NCBI GenBank assembly: GCA_022823865.1
Contig: JAJEHF010000002.1
Location: 98,731 to 162,730, forward strand
DNA length: 64,000 nucleotides
Source: Bryobacterales bacterium
GTDB lineage: Bacteria; Acidobacteriota; Terriglobia; Bryobacterales; UBA6623
Reading direction: 5' to 3'
In this document: piece after piece, positions 17,361 through 29,405 of the stretch
Numbering within the stretch: the stretch's first letter is position 1
Layout: each line of letters opens with the position of its first letter
Program-made: the position numbers and the translations under genes
Notes under the pieces: model-generated
The model's database searches: none
The model's input: the letters and a program-made list of their open reading frames with translations, nothing else
Told to the model about the DNA's origin: nothing

Positions 17361-19409
17361 ATGCGGGCAAGGTGGCTAACCCATTGGATCACGGCAACAA
17401 CTGTCTTTGTGACGGCGATTGTGGGTCTAGCGGCCTGCAGCCGACCAGCCCATGACCCCGTCCCGAGCCGGTTCGAACAGGTCCAAGAGGCCGTAATGGC
17501 CTATCTCACGGACGAAGCGCGCAAGATCACGCAGCGAGCCATATCCGAGACCGCGTCGCGCGAAGCGTGGGAGTCTGTCCGCGAGCGCAGGCTGGCCGAG
17601 CTCAAGGAGATGCTCGGACTCTCCTACGAACGGCCCAAGACGCCCTTGAACGCCCAGCTCCGGGGCACGATCGAGCGTCCCGGCTACACGGTGGAGAAGG
17701 TCGCCTTCGAGAGTCTCCCCGGCGTCTACGTGACAGCGAACCTCTACCTGCCCGCCGACGCCGCCGGTCCGGTGCCAGCCGTGATCTACGTCTGCGGTCA
17801 CGCGTTCTCCCCGTTCGGGGCCAAGACCTCTTACCAGCGCCACGGCCACACGCTCGCACGCCACGGCTACGCCGCGATGGTCATCGACCCAATCCAGATC
17901 GCAGAGACGGCCGGTCTGCACCACGGTGTCCACAACCAAGAAATGTACGAGTGGTATACCCGGGCATACAGCCCCGCCGGGCTGGAAGTCTGGAACGTGA
18001 TCCGCGCGTTGGACTACCTCGAGACGCGACCCGAGGTGGACAGCCAGCGGTTTGCGATCACCGGCCGGTCCGGCGGCGCTGCCATGAGTTGGTTCTCGGC
18101 TGCAGTCGAGCCGCGCATCAAGGCAGCGGTCCCCATCATGGGAATCGGCACCTACGAGGTCAGCGTGCCGGGCGACACGCAGCGCTTGCACTGCGACTGC
18201 ATGTACCCGGTCAACTTCCGCATGCACGACCTGATCCACTTGGGGGCATTGATCGCTCCCCGGCCCCTCTTCACGGCGCACGGGCGGCTGGACCCCCTAT
18301 TCCCGGTCGCGGGCTACACGCAGTTCGAGTCGGCGATGACCGACCTGTACTCGTCGTACGGAGTACCCGATCAATTCCGCAATCTGGTTGTCGAGAGCGG
18401 TCACGAGGACTCCGACTTCCTGCGGGCCGAAGCCGTACATTGGCTAGATCAGTGGTTGCTGCAGCGAGAGCCCAGAGAGATCGACACCGCGTTCGAAGAG
18501 GTCGAGCCCGCCGAGCTTGCGGTGTTCGGTGACGAGGCTCCGGCAGACGCTCGCAACTTCAGAGCGCACGAGTTCTTCATTCCGGCTCCCGAGGCGGTCA
18601 CTTGGACCAACGAGGCCGCTTGGACGAAGCGGCGCGCCGAGCTCCTCAAGGCGCTGCGCGAAGACGCCCTCCACGCGATCCTCGAAGGCCTGCCCGTGAA
18701 TTCTGCAGTGCCGGGACGCCTCGACCCGCCGGACGGATACGAGGCGGTCTCGTTCGACTATGCCGGCCACATCCCCGTCGAGGCGCTGCTCCGGATTCCC
18801 GACAATCCCGAAGGCCCAGCGCTGCTGCACGTCGCCGCGCCCGGAGAGGATCCGGCAGCCGTCTCTCGCCTGCTGCGCAACCTCCGGCGCTTCGGGCGCA
18901 ATCCGGTGCTGGCGGTATACCCGCCCGGGACCGGGACCGACCTGTGGTCGAAATCCTCGTGGAAGGCCCTGCTGCGCAACGCGATGCAAACCGGCCGCAC
19001 GCCGGACACGATCCGCATTGGCAGCGTGCTGGGCGGGCTCCAAGTGCTCCGCGAACGGGCTGGCAAGGACCTGCCAGTCGCTGTCAGCGGCATTGGGCCC
19101 GCCGCTGGCTGGGCGCTATACGCGGCGGCACTGGATGAGACCATCGCCCAGGCGATACTCATCCGCGCTCCCTCGTCGCATCTGGACGGCCCGATTCTCT
19201 TGGCAGCGATGCGCCACGCCGACCTACCTGACGTCGCAGCTTTGGTCGCCCCTCGCCGCTTGACGTTCTATGGGCGGATGCCCGCTGCATTCGGGCGCAC
19301 GAGGCAGATCTACGAGGGGCTGGGCGTCGGCGACCGCCTCTCCGTGTCGATGAGCGTCGGGGCGGCGCTCAACCAACAGTTCGGGCACAACTTCTCGATC
19401 GGGCAGTAG
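17361..19409 (+). CDS. Alpha/beta-hydrolase lipoprotein (acetyl-xylan-esterase-like), two-part
   Basis: 682-aa lipoprotein with lipobox LAAC, lipidated Cys at 26. An N-terminal helical segment precedes an alpha/beta-hydrolase domain at about 95-370: oxyanion region VIYVCGHAF, nucleophile S237 in GRSGGA, Asp311 in HGRLDP, His348 in ESGHED, so the triad is complete. The pattern is that of acetyl-xylan esterase-like or glucuronoyl-esterase-like hydrolases. Residues about 400-682 are a second region with hydrolase-like secondary structure (AVSGIGPAAGWALYAAAL) but no clear nucleophile motif, possibly a degenerate second copy. The start at 17361 is set by the lipoprotein signal. Confidence 0.8.
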   Translation: MRARWLTHWITATTVFVTAIVGLAACSRPAHDPVPSRFEQVQEAVMAYLTDEARKITQRAISETASREAWESVRERRLAELKEMLGLSYERPKTPLNAQLRGTIERPGYTVEKVAFESLPGVYVTANLYLPADAAGPVPAVIYVCGHAFSPFGAKTSYQRHGHTLARHGYAAMVIDPIQIAETAGLHHGVHNQEMYEWYTRAYSPAGLEVWNVIRALDYLETRPEVDSQRFAITGRSGGAAMSWFSAAVEPRIKAAVPIMGIGTYEVSVPGDTQRLHCDCMYPVNFRMHDLIHLGALIAPRPLFTAHGRLDPLFPVAGYTQFESAMTDLYSSYGVPDQFRNLVVESGHEDSDFLRAEAVHWLDQWLLQREPREIDTAFEEVEPAELAVFGDEAPADARNFRAHEFFIPAPEAVTWTNEAAWTKRRAELLKALREDALHAILEGLPVNSAVPGRLDPPDGYEAVSFDYAGHIPVEALLRIPDNPEGPALLHVAAPGEDPAAVSRLLRNLRRFGRNPVLAVYPPGTGTDLWSKSSWKALLRNAMQTGRTPDTIRIGSVLGGLQVLRERAGKDLPVAVSGIGPAAGWALYAAALDETIAQAILIRAPSSHLDGPILLAAMRHADLPDVAALVAPRRLTFYGRMPAAFGRTRQIYEGLGVGDRLSVSMSVGAALNQQFGHNFSIGQ

Positions 19410-19440
19410 CTCGAGGAATCGACGGAGACGCAGGGCTGGG

Positions 19441-19896
19441 CTACTGCTCCGATTCCCCGGCAGGGGGTACCCGCACCATCGTCGCCATCAGTGCGGCCAC
19501 CGGTTTTTCGTTGCCCTCGACAACGGCGACCGCTTCCCCGGAACAGACTGTCAGCTTGCGCCCGGGACGAAGGACTTGGCCGCGGGCGACTAGACGCTCG
19601 CCTGCTGCCGGAGCCATGAAGTTGATCTTGTACTCGACCGTGAGCACGGTCGAGCCAGCCGGCATGAGCGTCAGAGCGGAGCAGCCGCAAGCGGTATCGA
19701 CGATGGCGGCAATCACAGCGCCGTGGAGATAGCCGTGGTGCTGAAGCAGGTCGTCCCTGAACGGCAGCACGATCTCCACCCTGCCCGGCGACACGCTGCC
19801 GATCTCGGCGCCGATCCCGCGCATGAAGCTCTGCTCGGCAAAGACTGCCCGAACGTGGGAATCGAACTCGGGGAACTGCGCGTGAAAGGACGCCAT
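19441..19896 (-). CDS. PaaI-family hotdog thioesterase
   Basis: 151-aa hotdog-fold protein. LLQHHGYLHGAVIAAIVDTACG matches the PaaI/YbgC-like catalytic helix region (HG-x-x-x-x-x-D), followed by beta strands STVLTVEYKINFMAPA and a conserved Arg/Gly-rich turn. Likely hydrolyses an acyl-CoA (aromatic or medium-chain) in the cytoplasm. The ATG at 19896 gives the family length; the frame continues upstream as low-complexity sequence. It is divergent from the lipoprotein gene at 20066 and ends 31 bp from the hydrolase stop. Confidence 0.85.
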   Translation of the reverse strand: MASFHAQFPEFDSHVRAVFAEQSFMRGIGAEIGSVSPGRVEIVLPFRDDLLQHHGYLHGAVIAAIVDTACGCSALTLMPAGSTVLTVEYKINFMAPAAGERLVARGQVLRPGRKLTVCSGEAVAVVEGNEKPVAALMATMVRVPPAGESEQ

Positions 19897-20065
19897 GAGC
19901 CAGCGGATCGAGCTGCGGCCTAGCGGGCTGCAAGCCGGCCGCTGTACCCATCCTAGCCGGATTCCGAAACCAACAAGCGCCTCGGCGTCCCCGCCGGCTG
20001 ATCCATCCGCGACAGCACCGCCGACGCAGGCACCGCCCGAGTATGCTGGAATGATCGGAGGTTTC

Positions 20066-21364
20066 ATGCCACGCCCGAAGTCCCCGCCGGCGAGCCCACA
20101 TCGCCATCGCCCGTCGCAGCTGGCAGCCCTGGCCCTGGTTGCAACCTGCCTGCTCGGGCCGAGCTGCGCGCCCGCTCCAACGCCAAGCCAAGCGACGGAA
20201 ATCGAACGCGAGCAGATCACGTTCGGCCCCAAGAACCACTTCTTCGGCTATATCGGCCACGTCGGGACAATCCCGTGGAATCAAAGCGGCCGCTACATCG
20301 TCGCGCTGCGCACCGAGTTCGTGGATCGCATGCCCGGGCCGACCGATGCCGCGGAAGTGATCCTGCTCGACACCGAAAACGACTACGCGGTGCGCGTGGT
20401 GGACACCTGCCGGGGCTGGAACGTGCAGCAAGGCACGATGCTGTACTGGAACCCCGCCGACCCCGAGAACCAGTTCTTCTTCAATGACCGCGACCCCGAA
20501 ACGGGCAGGGTGTTTGCGGTCCTGTTCGACATCGCCGCGGGCCGCCGCGTTCGGGAATACCGCTTTGACGAGACCCCGGTCGGCAACGGCGGGGTGTCGT
20601 TCGACGGCAAGTACTTCGCCGGGATCAACTACGCGCGCATGGCCCGCCTGCGCCCAGTTACAGGCTATCCGGGCGCGCGGGACTGGACTGAGGGCGTGAG
20701 CGCACCGGAGGACGACGGTGTGTTCTTGGTCGATGTCGAAACCGGGGAGAAGCGCCTGCTGGTCTCGTTCCGCACTCTCGCTGAAGCACTGCGCCGGGAG
20801 TGGCCCGCGATCGACTCGATCCCGCTATTCATCAACCACACCCTCTGGAGCCGCTCCGGCGAGCGCCTGTTCTTCTTCGCCCGGGGCAATTTCGGCAAGC
20901 CCGGCCGCATCAACGCTTCGTTCACGATCGCGAGCGACGGCACGGACCTGCGCCGGCAGCAGACACACATCGGCGGCCATCCCGAATGGGATGCGGGCAT
21001 GCGCATGATCGGTTCGATCGCGAACCGTCAGGCAGTCTTCGACGTAGACACCCAGAAGCTCGTCGAACTCATCGGCGACACGGAGATGTTTCCCGATCCC
21101 GAGGGCGATATCGCGCTGTCGCCGAGTCTCGAGTGGCTGGCCAACGGGTATAAGGACGACGGCAAGGTCCACTACGTGATCCACAACCGGCGCACCGGAG
21201 AGACCTTCCGTGCCGGCGGTTATGACCTCTTCGGACGCGTCTCCGGCAACTTGCGCTGCGATCCCGCACCGCGCTGGAACCGAACCGGCGATGCACTGCT
21301 CATTCCGAGCATGATGGAAGACGGCACGCGGCAGATGTTCGTGCTCCGCCTCCCTACGACCTAA
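20066..21364 (+). CDS. Exported beta-propeller protein, probable lipoprotein
   Basis: 432-aa protein. A hydrophobic segment at about 18-33 is followed by a Cys at 34 (GPSC, an imperfect lipobox). The rest is beta-rich with repeated units like TolB/WD40-type propellers: SGRYIVALRTEF, AAEVILLDTENDY, GVFLVDVETGEKRLL, AVFDVDTQKLVEL and RWNRTGDALLIPSM. Oligogalacturonate-lyase-type propellers show similar spacing, but no catalytic residues can be assigned. GGAGG ends 4 bp before the ATG. Function unknown. Confidence 0.72.
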   Translation: MPRPKSPPASPHRHRPSQLAALALVATCLLGPSCAPAPTPSQATEIEREQITFGPKNHFFGYIGHVGTIPWNQSGRYIVALRTEFVDRMPGPTDAAEVILLDTENDYAVRVVDTCRGWNVQQGTMLYWNPADPENQFFFNDRDPETGRVFAVLFDIAAGRRVREYRFDETPVGNGGVSFDGKYFAGINYARMARLRPVTGYPGARDWTEGVSAPEDDGVFLVDVETGEKRLLVSFRTLAEALRREWPAIDSIPLFINHTLWSRSGERLFFFARGNFGKPGRINASFTIASDGTDLRRQQTHIGGHPEWDAGMRMIGSIANRQAVFDVDTQKLVELIGDTEMFPDPEGDIALSPSLEWLANGYKDDGKVHYVIHNRRTGETFRAGGYDLFGRVSGNLRCDPAPRWNRTGDALLIPSMMEDGTRQMFVLRLPTT

Positions 21365-21560
21365 CGGGCCGCAATCCGGCCGATCCGTCGGGACATCGCA
21401 CGCCCAGGAGATTTGATCGTCGGGCCGCCAGGGGTGCCTTCCCTCGAGCCAAGCCGACACAGACCGCTGCGGTCCACTGCGAGTAGCGAAATCGCGGCGC
21501 TTCGCCAAGGGGGGTATTCTCAGTAAGGGAAGGCCCGGGTAGTTCCGCCTCCCGCGTAGC

Positions 21561-24353
<2,793 letters not shown>

Positions 24354-24368
24354 GGTGTAGGGTCAGCC

Positions 24369-25625
24369 ATGACTGTAGAGCTGCTAATTCCCGAGGCCGG
24401 CGAATCGATCACGGAGGTCCGCATCGGGCCTTGGCGCAAACCCGAGGGCTCGCATTTCGCCCTGGACGAGGTCACTGTCGAAATCGAGACCGACAAGGCT
24501 GCCATCGAATTGCCGAGCCCTGTAGCCGGCACGCTTGTTAAGATCCTGAAGCAGGAAGGCGAAGACGCGGTGCCGGGCGACGTGATCGGCTTGATCGAGC
24601 CCGGCGAGGCTCCGCATGGGCAGGAAGAGCCCGCCGCGGCAGGCGCTGACAGCGTTGAGGCCGAAGCTGCCACCCCTGCGCCGGCCGCAGCGGCCGAGCC
24701 CCCGGCCCGGGTGATGCCTAGCGCACGCCGCGTGCTGGGTGAAGCCGGCCTTCCAGCCTCGTCCGCGCAAGGCACGGGGCCGGGGGGCCGGGTGCTCAAG
24801 GAGGACGCGACCCGCGCCGTGAAACGGGCCCAGCCCGAATCCCCGCCAGCCGCAGTGCCCGCGCCGCAACCGGCAGCCTCAGACGAAGCTCCAGCGGCTT
24901 CCGCGCCGCCCAAGCCGGCCCCGGGAGCCGCCGAGGAACGCGTGCCCATGTCGCCGCTTCGAAAGGTCATCGCGCGCAACCTCGTCGAGGCCCAGCAGCA
25001 GGCCGCCCTGTTGACGACGTTCAACGAGGCCGACATGACCGCAGTGATCGAGTTGCGCCGTCGGCACAGCGAGAGCTTCCGGGAGCGGCACGGCGTCAAG
25101 CTCGGCTTCATGTCCTTCTTTGTCCGGGCAGTGGTGGACGCGCTGCAGGCTGTTCCGGCCGTAAACGCCCGCATCGAGGGCAGCGAGATCGTCTACCACA
25201 AGCATCAGGACATCGGTATCGCCGTCGGCGGCGGACGAGGGCTAGTGGTGCCGGTGCTGCGCCGCGCCGAAACGATGACCTTCGCTGAGATCGAACGCGC
25301 CATTCACGACTTCGGCACTCGGGCTCAGCGGAACAGGATCGAGATCTCGGAGCTGCGCGGCGGGACCTTCACCATCTCGAACGGCGGGATCTACGGTTCG
25401 ATGCTGTCCACGCCGATCGTCAACCCGCCGCAGAGCGGCATCCTCGGCATGCACGCCATCCAAGACCGCCCGGTCGCGGCGGGCGGAGAAGTCGTGATCC
25501 GGCCCATGATGTACCTAGCGCTCACCTACGATCACAGGATCGTTGACGGGCGCGAGGCGGTGGCATTCCTGAAGCGCATCAAGGATCTCGTGGAGAGCCC
25601 CGAGAGGATCTGGCTGCAATTGTAA
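24369..25625 (+). CDS. sucB: 2-oxoglutarate dehydrogenase E2, dihydrolipoamide succinyltransferase
   Basis: 418 aa. Lipoyl domain at residues about 2-76 with the lipoylated lysine K43 in ETDKAAIE; Ala/Pro-rich linker; E3/E1-binding domain at about 115-155 ([22 protein letters not shown]); second Ala/Pro linker; acyltransferase domain from about 195 with catalytic [12 protein letters not shown] near the end. Transfers the succinyl group from lipoamide to CoA. Gene order with sucA and lpd is canonical. Confidence 0.97.
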   Translation: MTVELLIPEAGESITEVRIGPWRKPEGSHFALDEVTVEIETDKAAIELPSPVAGTLVKILKQEGEDAVPGDVIGLIEPGEAPHGQEEPAAAGADSVEAEAATPAPAAAAEPPARVMPSARRVLGEAGLPASSAQGTGPGGRVLKEDATRAVKRAQPESPPAAVPAPQPAASDEAPAASAPPKPAPGAAEERVPMSPLRKVIARNLVEAQQQAALLTTFNEADMTAVIELRRRHSESFRERHGVKLGFMSFFVRAVVDALQAVPAVNARIEGSEIVYHKHQDIGIAVGGGRGLVVPVLRRAETMTFAEIERAIHDFGTRAQRNRIEISELRGGTFTISNGGIYGSMLSTPIVNPPQSGILGMHAIQDRPVAAGGEVVIRPMMYLALTYDHRIVDGREAVAFLKRIKDLVESPERIWLQL

Positions 25626-25674
25626 GCCAGGACCCCGCAGGCCAACCATCCCATCAAGCGGCGGAGCGCTCACG

Positions 25675-27060
25675 ATGCAATCTCACGACCTGATCGTCAT
25701 AGGGGCCGGTCCGGGCGGCTACACCGCCGCCATACGCGCGGCGCAACTGGGGCTCGACGTGGCCTGCGTGGAGAAGGAAAAGGCGCTGGGCGGCACCTGC
25801 CTGCGAATCGGCTGCATTCCGAGCAAGGCTCTGCTGGAGTCCTCAGAAATCTATGAACGGGCTTCGGAGGGTTTCGACGAGCACGGCGTGAAGGCCTCGG
25901 GCGTGCAACTGGACCTAGCCCGCATGTTGAAACGCAAGGATCGGGTGGTGACATCGCTGACGCGCGGCGTGGCGAGCCTGATCAAGAAGAACAAGATCAC
26001 CCGCTACACCGGCACCGCGAGATTCGCGTCAGCTTCGAGTCTGGCGATCGATACTCCGGGCGGGACTCAAGAAGTCGAGGCCAAGCACATCTTGATCGCG
26101 ACTGGCAGCAAGTCGTCTTCTCTGCCTGGCATCGAGCTGGACGGCGACCGCGTGGGCACGAGCACGGAAGCGCTCTCGTACAGCGAGGTCCCCGCCCGCC
26201 TGGCCGTCATCGGCGCGGGGTACATCGGACTGGAGATGGGTTCTGTCTGGCGCCGCCTCGGTGCAGAGGTCGTGGTCTTCGAATATCTGGACCGCATCCT
26301 GCCGGGCATGGATCTGGAAGTGGCGACGGCTGCCCACAAGATCCTGGCCAAGCAGGGCATGCAGTTCCGGCTTGGAGCCAAGGTCACCGCGGCCCGCGCC
26401 GAGGGCGATGGCTGCACGGTCGAGTCCGACGGAGCCGAGCCCTTCGCCTGCGACCGCGTGCTGGTGTCGGTGGGACGCTCGGCAAACACCGAAGGACTCG
26501 GGCTGGAATCTGTCGGCGTCGAGCTGGACGGCCGCGGACGGATCGAAGTCGGGGATGGATTCCAGACATCCGTGGCGGGGATCTACGCGGTCGGCGACGT
26601 GATCCGCGGCCCGATGCTGGCGCACAAGGCCGAGGAAGAAGGCATCGCGTGCGTGGAACGCATCGTGACGGGCTACGGCCACGTCAATTACGACGCGATC
26701 CCGGGCGTGGTCTACACGCATCCAGAGATCGCTTCGGTTGGGAAGACTGAAGAACAGCTAGCCGAGGCGGGGACCGGATTTCGCAAGGGAGTGTTCCCGT
26801 TCGTGGCCAACGGCAGGGCCAAGGCCATCGCCGACACGGGCGGATTCGTCAAGGTGCTCGCTGACGAACGCACTGATCGGGTGCTGGGAGTCCACGTGAT
26901 CGGCCCCCGTGCCGGCGACCTGATCGCCGAGGCGGCGGTGGCCATCGAGTTCGGGGCCAGCAGCGAGGACATCGCGCGGTCCAGCCACGCGCACCCGACG
27001 CTGGCGGAAGCGCTCAAGGAGGCCGCCCTGTCAGTCGACCGCAGGGCAATCCATTCGTAG
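25675..27060 (+). CDS. lpd: Dihydrolipoyl dehydrogenase (E3)
   Basis: 461-aa FAD disulfide oxidoreductase that reoxidises dihydrolipoamide with NAD+. FAD motif GAGPGGYTAA (10-19), redox-active disulfide C42/C47 in GGTCLRIGCIPSKA, NAD-binding GAGYIGLEMG, second FAD motif YAVGDVIRGPMLAHKA and the C-terminal dimer-interface SSHAHPTLAEALKEA carrying the catalytic His-Glu. Third gene of the sucA-sucB-lpd operon; probably also serves other lipoyl complexes. Confidence 0.97.
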   Translation: MQSHDLIVIGAGPGGYTAAIRAAQLGLDVACVEKEKALGGTCLRIGCIPSKALLESSEIYERASEGFDEHGVKASGVQLDLARMLKRKDRVVTSLTRGVASLIKKNKITRYTGTARFASASSLAIDTPGGTQEVEAKHILIATGSKSSSLPGIELDGDRVGTSTEALSYSEVPARLAVIGAGYIGLEMGSVWRRLGAEVVVFEYLDRILPGMDLEVATAAHKILAKQGMQFRLGAKVTAARAEGDGCTVESDGAEPFACDRVLVSVGRSANTEGLGLESVGVELDGRGRIEVGDGFQTSVAGIYAVGDVIRGPMLAHKAEEEGIACVERIVTGYGHVNYDAIPGVVYTHPEIASVGKTEEQLAEAGTGFRKGVFPFVANGRAKAIADTGGFVKVLADERTDRVLGVHVIGPRAGDLIAEAAVAIEFGASSEDIARSSHAHPTLAEALKEAALSVDRRAIHS

Positions 27061-27249
27061 CCCGCGCGCGGCTCGGCGAGGCACTGCGGGCCGATCGGGT
27101 ACTTCCCCTCGGCAGCGGCCATGTCTGAGGAAGACGCAAGGACCCTCGCTCAATGAATGGGGCGTCCGAACCGGCCTAATGCCGGAGTTTCCGGCAGACG
27201 GGACAAGCAGTGCGCTTCGCGACCGGAGGCTCCGATCAGGACTGCGAAA

Positions 27250-27325
27250 TGGTGGCCAGGGACGGACTTGAACCGCCGACGCCGGCCTTTTCAGGGCCGC
27301 GCTCTACCACCTGAGCTACCTGGCC
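27250..27325 (-). tRNA. tRNA-Phe (anticodon GAA)
   Basis: Read on the minus strand from 27325: acceptor GGCCAGG pairs with CCTGGCC; anticodon stem CGGCC/GGCCG with loop CTGAAAA gives GAA; T-loop TTCAAGT; discriminator A and encoded CCA (27252-27250). Confidence 0.97.
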
Positions 27326-27877
27326 AGTATCCTCATGGTACTTCAGCCCATTAGCATGGTCAAGACTGCTCCTCCGGCGTGATCCTAGAGTGCAAAAAAC
27401 CGTTTCTTGACCGGATGTAATTCCAGATCCCGGGTTTAGCTCGCCATCGCGATAGATCTCCGTGAAGTCCTCCTCTCGACACACGGGCTCAGCACGTAAG
27501 CCTAGCCAAGTCTCGCACTCGAGCGGCTGAGGGGTATCGATTGGGTTGACCTCTACAGGACGTCGGTCCCCAGCCGCTGCTGAGTCACCGGTCGAGGGGT
27601 TGCGCCCCCGGGACCGACCATCCGGCCGGATCCCGCTGTCCCATGGGCCGAGCGCCGAGGCCGTAACCCGGTTCGTGTGGCCTGGTGGAGGGCGACGCCA
27701 GCCCGGCCCCAATGATTGGACCCGACTAGCCTCTGCCGTCCCGCTTGAGGCGGCCTTCTCCGGTCGCTGCACCCGACCGCCTCAAGCCCAATCGCAGCGC
27801 AGGGGAGAACTCTGCGGCGGATCCCCCCCAGAAGTGCGCAACCTTCGTTGACATTGACTTGCCCTGACGCAGCCTCA
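27326..27877. other. 552-bp non-coding region between tRNA-Phe and small-gene operon
   Basis: No protein gene is supported. The conserved cores of RNase P RNA and tmRNA were looked for on both strands and not found. A short direct A-run (AAAAAA around 27396) follows imperfect dyad sequence but no convincing terminator can be drawn. The region separates tRNA-Phe from the less GC-rich operon and may be the edge of an acquired segment. Confidence 0.45.
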
Positions 27878-28135
27878 CTAGTCTTGAATCCGACTTGCAC
27901 TGGAAACGCCTAGGCGAGTCACCGATGGCTCTGGCTTTCGCACATGGAGGCCATACACCAGTGTTAGCAGCAACCCAGCCGCGCTAATCACCAAATAAGG
28001 CCAATGCTCCCAAAACGCACGATTGGCCAACGTTGAACAAACCCAATACAAGAGCGCGCCGCAGTACGCAACTCTCGCCAGAAGGCTTGCTTCCTTCCAA
28101 CGTTTCCCGATCTGCATAATTGAAACGAACCTCAT
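27878..28135 (-). CDS. Small two-TM membrane protein
   Basis: 85-aa hypothetical protein with two hydrophobic helices, about residues 18-37 (VAYCGALLYWVCSTL) and 45-63 (WPYLVISAAGLLLTLVYGL), and a charged C-terminal tail. Third gene of the 29125-27878 operon; its ATG lies 13 bp after the stop of the Cys-rich gene. Base composition is clearly less GC-rich than the surroundings. Small membrane proteins after exported peptides are often immunity or export factors, but this is inference. No family recognised. Confidence 0.6.
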   Translation of the reverse strand: MRFVSIMQIGKRWKEASLLARVAYCGALLYWVCSTLANRAFWEHWPYLVISAAGLLLTLVYGLHVRKPEPSVTRLGVSSASRIQD

Positions 28136-28148
28136 GGTGTTGCCAGGA

Positions 28149-28418
28149 TCAATTAGAGCCGCATCCCTGAATCGCGTAGTACTCCCACCAGCACCTTGTG
28201 CTGGTCAATGTTGTCGTGACGCAAATGGCAGTCGCAGCGCCACCTGTCCCGAGTGTAACAACTGTGCAGCTCACACCAGCGACGTACGTCGATGTCACAC
28301 ATTCTCGAAAGCGGTTGCGACACCCGTTCGCGCGGGCTGGGAGCGCTGAGATGGCCAAAACGGTACAGAGCAGAACTAACGAGAAGGCTCGCTTGAAAGA
28401 GATTGGAACCGTCATCAT
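28149..28418 (-). CDS. Exported small cysteine-rich peptide
   Basis: 89-aa protein with a clear signal peptide (about 1-31, ending LPARA). The mature part of about 58 residues has six cysteines (NGCRNRFREC, VSC, AIC, RCWW, GCGSN), allowing three disulfides. In its centre is a hydrophobic, Gly/Ala/Thr-rich stretch (TVVTLGTGGAATAICV) that could insert in membranes. The ATG at 28418 overlaps the ankyrin stop as ATGA, so translation is coupled. Function unknown; an exported toxin-like or envelope peptide is a reasonable guess. No homologue recognised. Confidence 0.65.
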   Translation of the reverse strand: MMTVPISFKRAFSLVLLCTVLAISALPARANGCRNRFRECVTSTYVAGVSCTVVTLGTGGAATAICVTTTLTSTRCWWEYYAIQGCGSN

Positions 28419-29125
28419 TGTGTCACTCCGTCTTTCGATTCTTGCACCAGAACGAGATTTCGATACTGTTCACGACTGTTCTCAAGGAAGCTGGCTTCTT
28501 GGGATTCGGGAACCGCCATCCCGTTGATCCGTAGCGCTCTTGAGAATTCCGTGATCGCTTCTCGTGCGGCAGCCATAAACTCAGATTCCGACATCTGTCC
28601 GCGAGTTGATTCGAAGATTGCGGACTTCATTGCTCGCGTGAACAGTTGGTTTGCTTCCAGCATGGCCAGCGACTCTGAATTGCCAAGCACAGCACCAGCA
28701 TCCTTCAATACCGCAACGGCACCCTCGTGGTCACGCTGCATGGCAAAGGCCAAAGGTGACAGGCCTTGCCCAAGCGGATTAGGGTCTGCTCCGTAAGAGA
28801 GCAACAGAGTCACAATTGCTTCGACAGCAGTCCCGTCCGCAACCGCCCCAGCAGCAGCTGCCAATGGGGTCATACCATGCAGGTCACGTTTGTTAGGGTC
28901 GGCCCCGTGGTCCAACAGCAGCTTCAGAGCGCCAAAATCCGCAGTGGCCGCACTGAGGTGTAACGCCGTCTGTCCATGGTCGTCACCCGCATTGGGGTCT
29001 GCCCCCTGTTGCAAGGTTCGCTCTAGCTCACCGCGATCGCCATCGAGCACGGTTTGCATCAACACTGGTGTTTCGGCCGCGAGCCCAAGCATCACCGCGA
29101 AACACAGCAGAATCGAAATTTTCAT
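28415..29125 (-). CDS. Exported ankyrin-repeat protein
   Basis: 236-aa protein. Signal peptide at about 1-18 (MKISILLCFAVMLGLAAE). Ankyrin repeats cover about 20-150: LMQTVLDGDRGELERTLQQGADPN, DHGQTALHLSA, ALKLLLDHGADPNKRD and LLLSYGADPNPLG, four to five units. The C-terminal part (about 155-236) is a charged helical region. GGAGG at 29138-29134 is 8 bp before the ATG, strongly supporting this start over a longer frame to 29248. Presumably a periplasmic binding protein. First gene of an operon with the Cys-rich peptide (4-bp overlap) and the two-TM protein. Confidence 0.82.
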   Translation of the reverse strand: MKISILLCFAVMLGLAAETPVLMQTVLDGDRGELERTLQQGADPNAGDDHGQTALHLSAATADFGALKLLLDHGADPNKRDLHGMTPLAAAAGAVADGTAVEAIVTLLLSYGADPNPLGQGLSPLAFAMQRDHEGAVAVLKDAGAVLGNSESLAMLEANQLFTRAMKSAIFESTRGQMSESEFMAAAREAITEFSRALRINGMAVPESQEASFLENSREQYRNLVLVQESKDGVTQ

Positions 29126-29144
29126 GTTGTTTTCCTCCAATTCA

Positions 29145-29161
29145 GTTCGGTCCAACCGAAC
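29145..29161. promoter_or_regulatory. Inverted repeat just upstream of ankyrin operon RBS
   Basis: Seven-base arms GTTCGGT and ACCGAAC with a 3-nt centre, located 6 bp upstream of the GGAGG ribosome binding site of the ankyrin gene. It may be an operator, or a 5'-UTR hairpin controlling translation. Confidence 0.4.
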
Positions 29162-29405
29162 AAGACCAGTTTTACTAAATCTTCTAACTTCTTTTATCGA
29201 GCATGATATAGTGGTGCTTCCCATCGTCTCGGGCGATCGAGATGCCATCTAGGTAAGGAATCACGCCCTCGTTGGCTGCCTGCAGGCGAATTTCAGCGCC
29301 TCGCGGCGGCCGGAGCGAGTCCGTTTCAGTGCTTCAAGCAACCCAGAACTTAGATTCTTTGGGGAAATTGCGAAATTCTTCCTATTACGCGCTTGACAAG
29401 AAGTT

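Noticed and set aside
27250-27325. tRNA-Phe as the attachment site of the recombinase at 29406
   Set aside because: The recombinase and cargo lie on the 5' side of the tRNA, whereas integration normally occurs at the 3' end, and no repeated tRNA 3' fragment was found.
27236-27772. 178-aa minus-strand open frame
   Set aside because: Its C-terminal part translates the tRNA-Phe gene, so it is not a protein.
27326-27877. Structured RNA such as RNase P RNA or tmRNA
   Set aside because: The conserved core sequences of both RNAs are absent on either strand.
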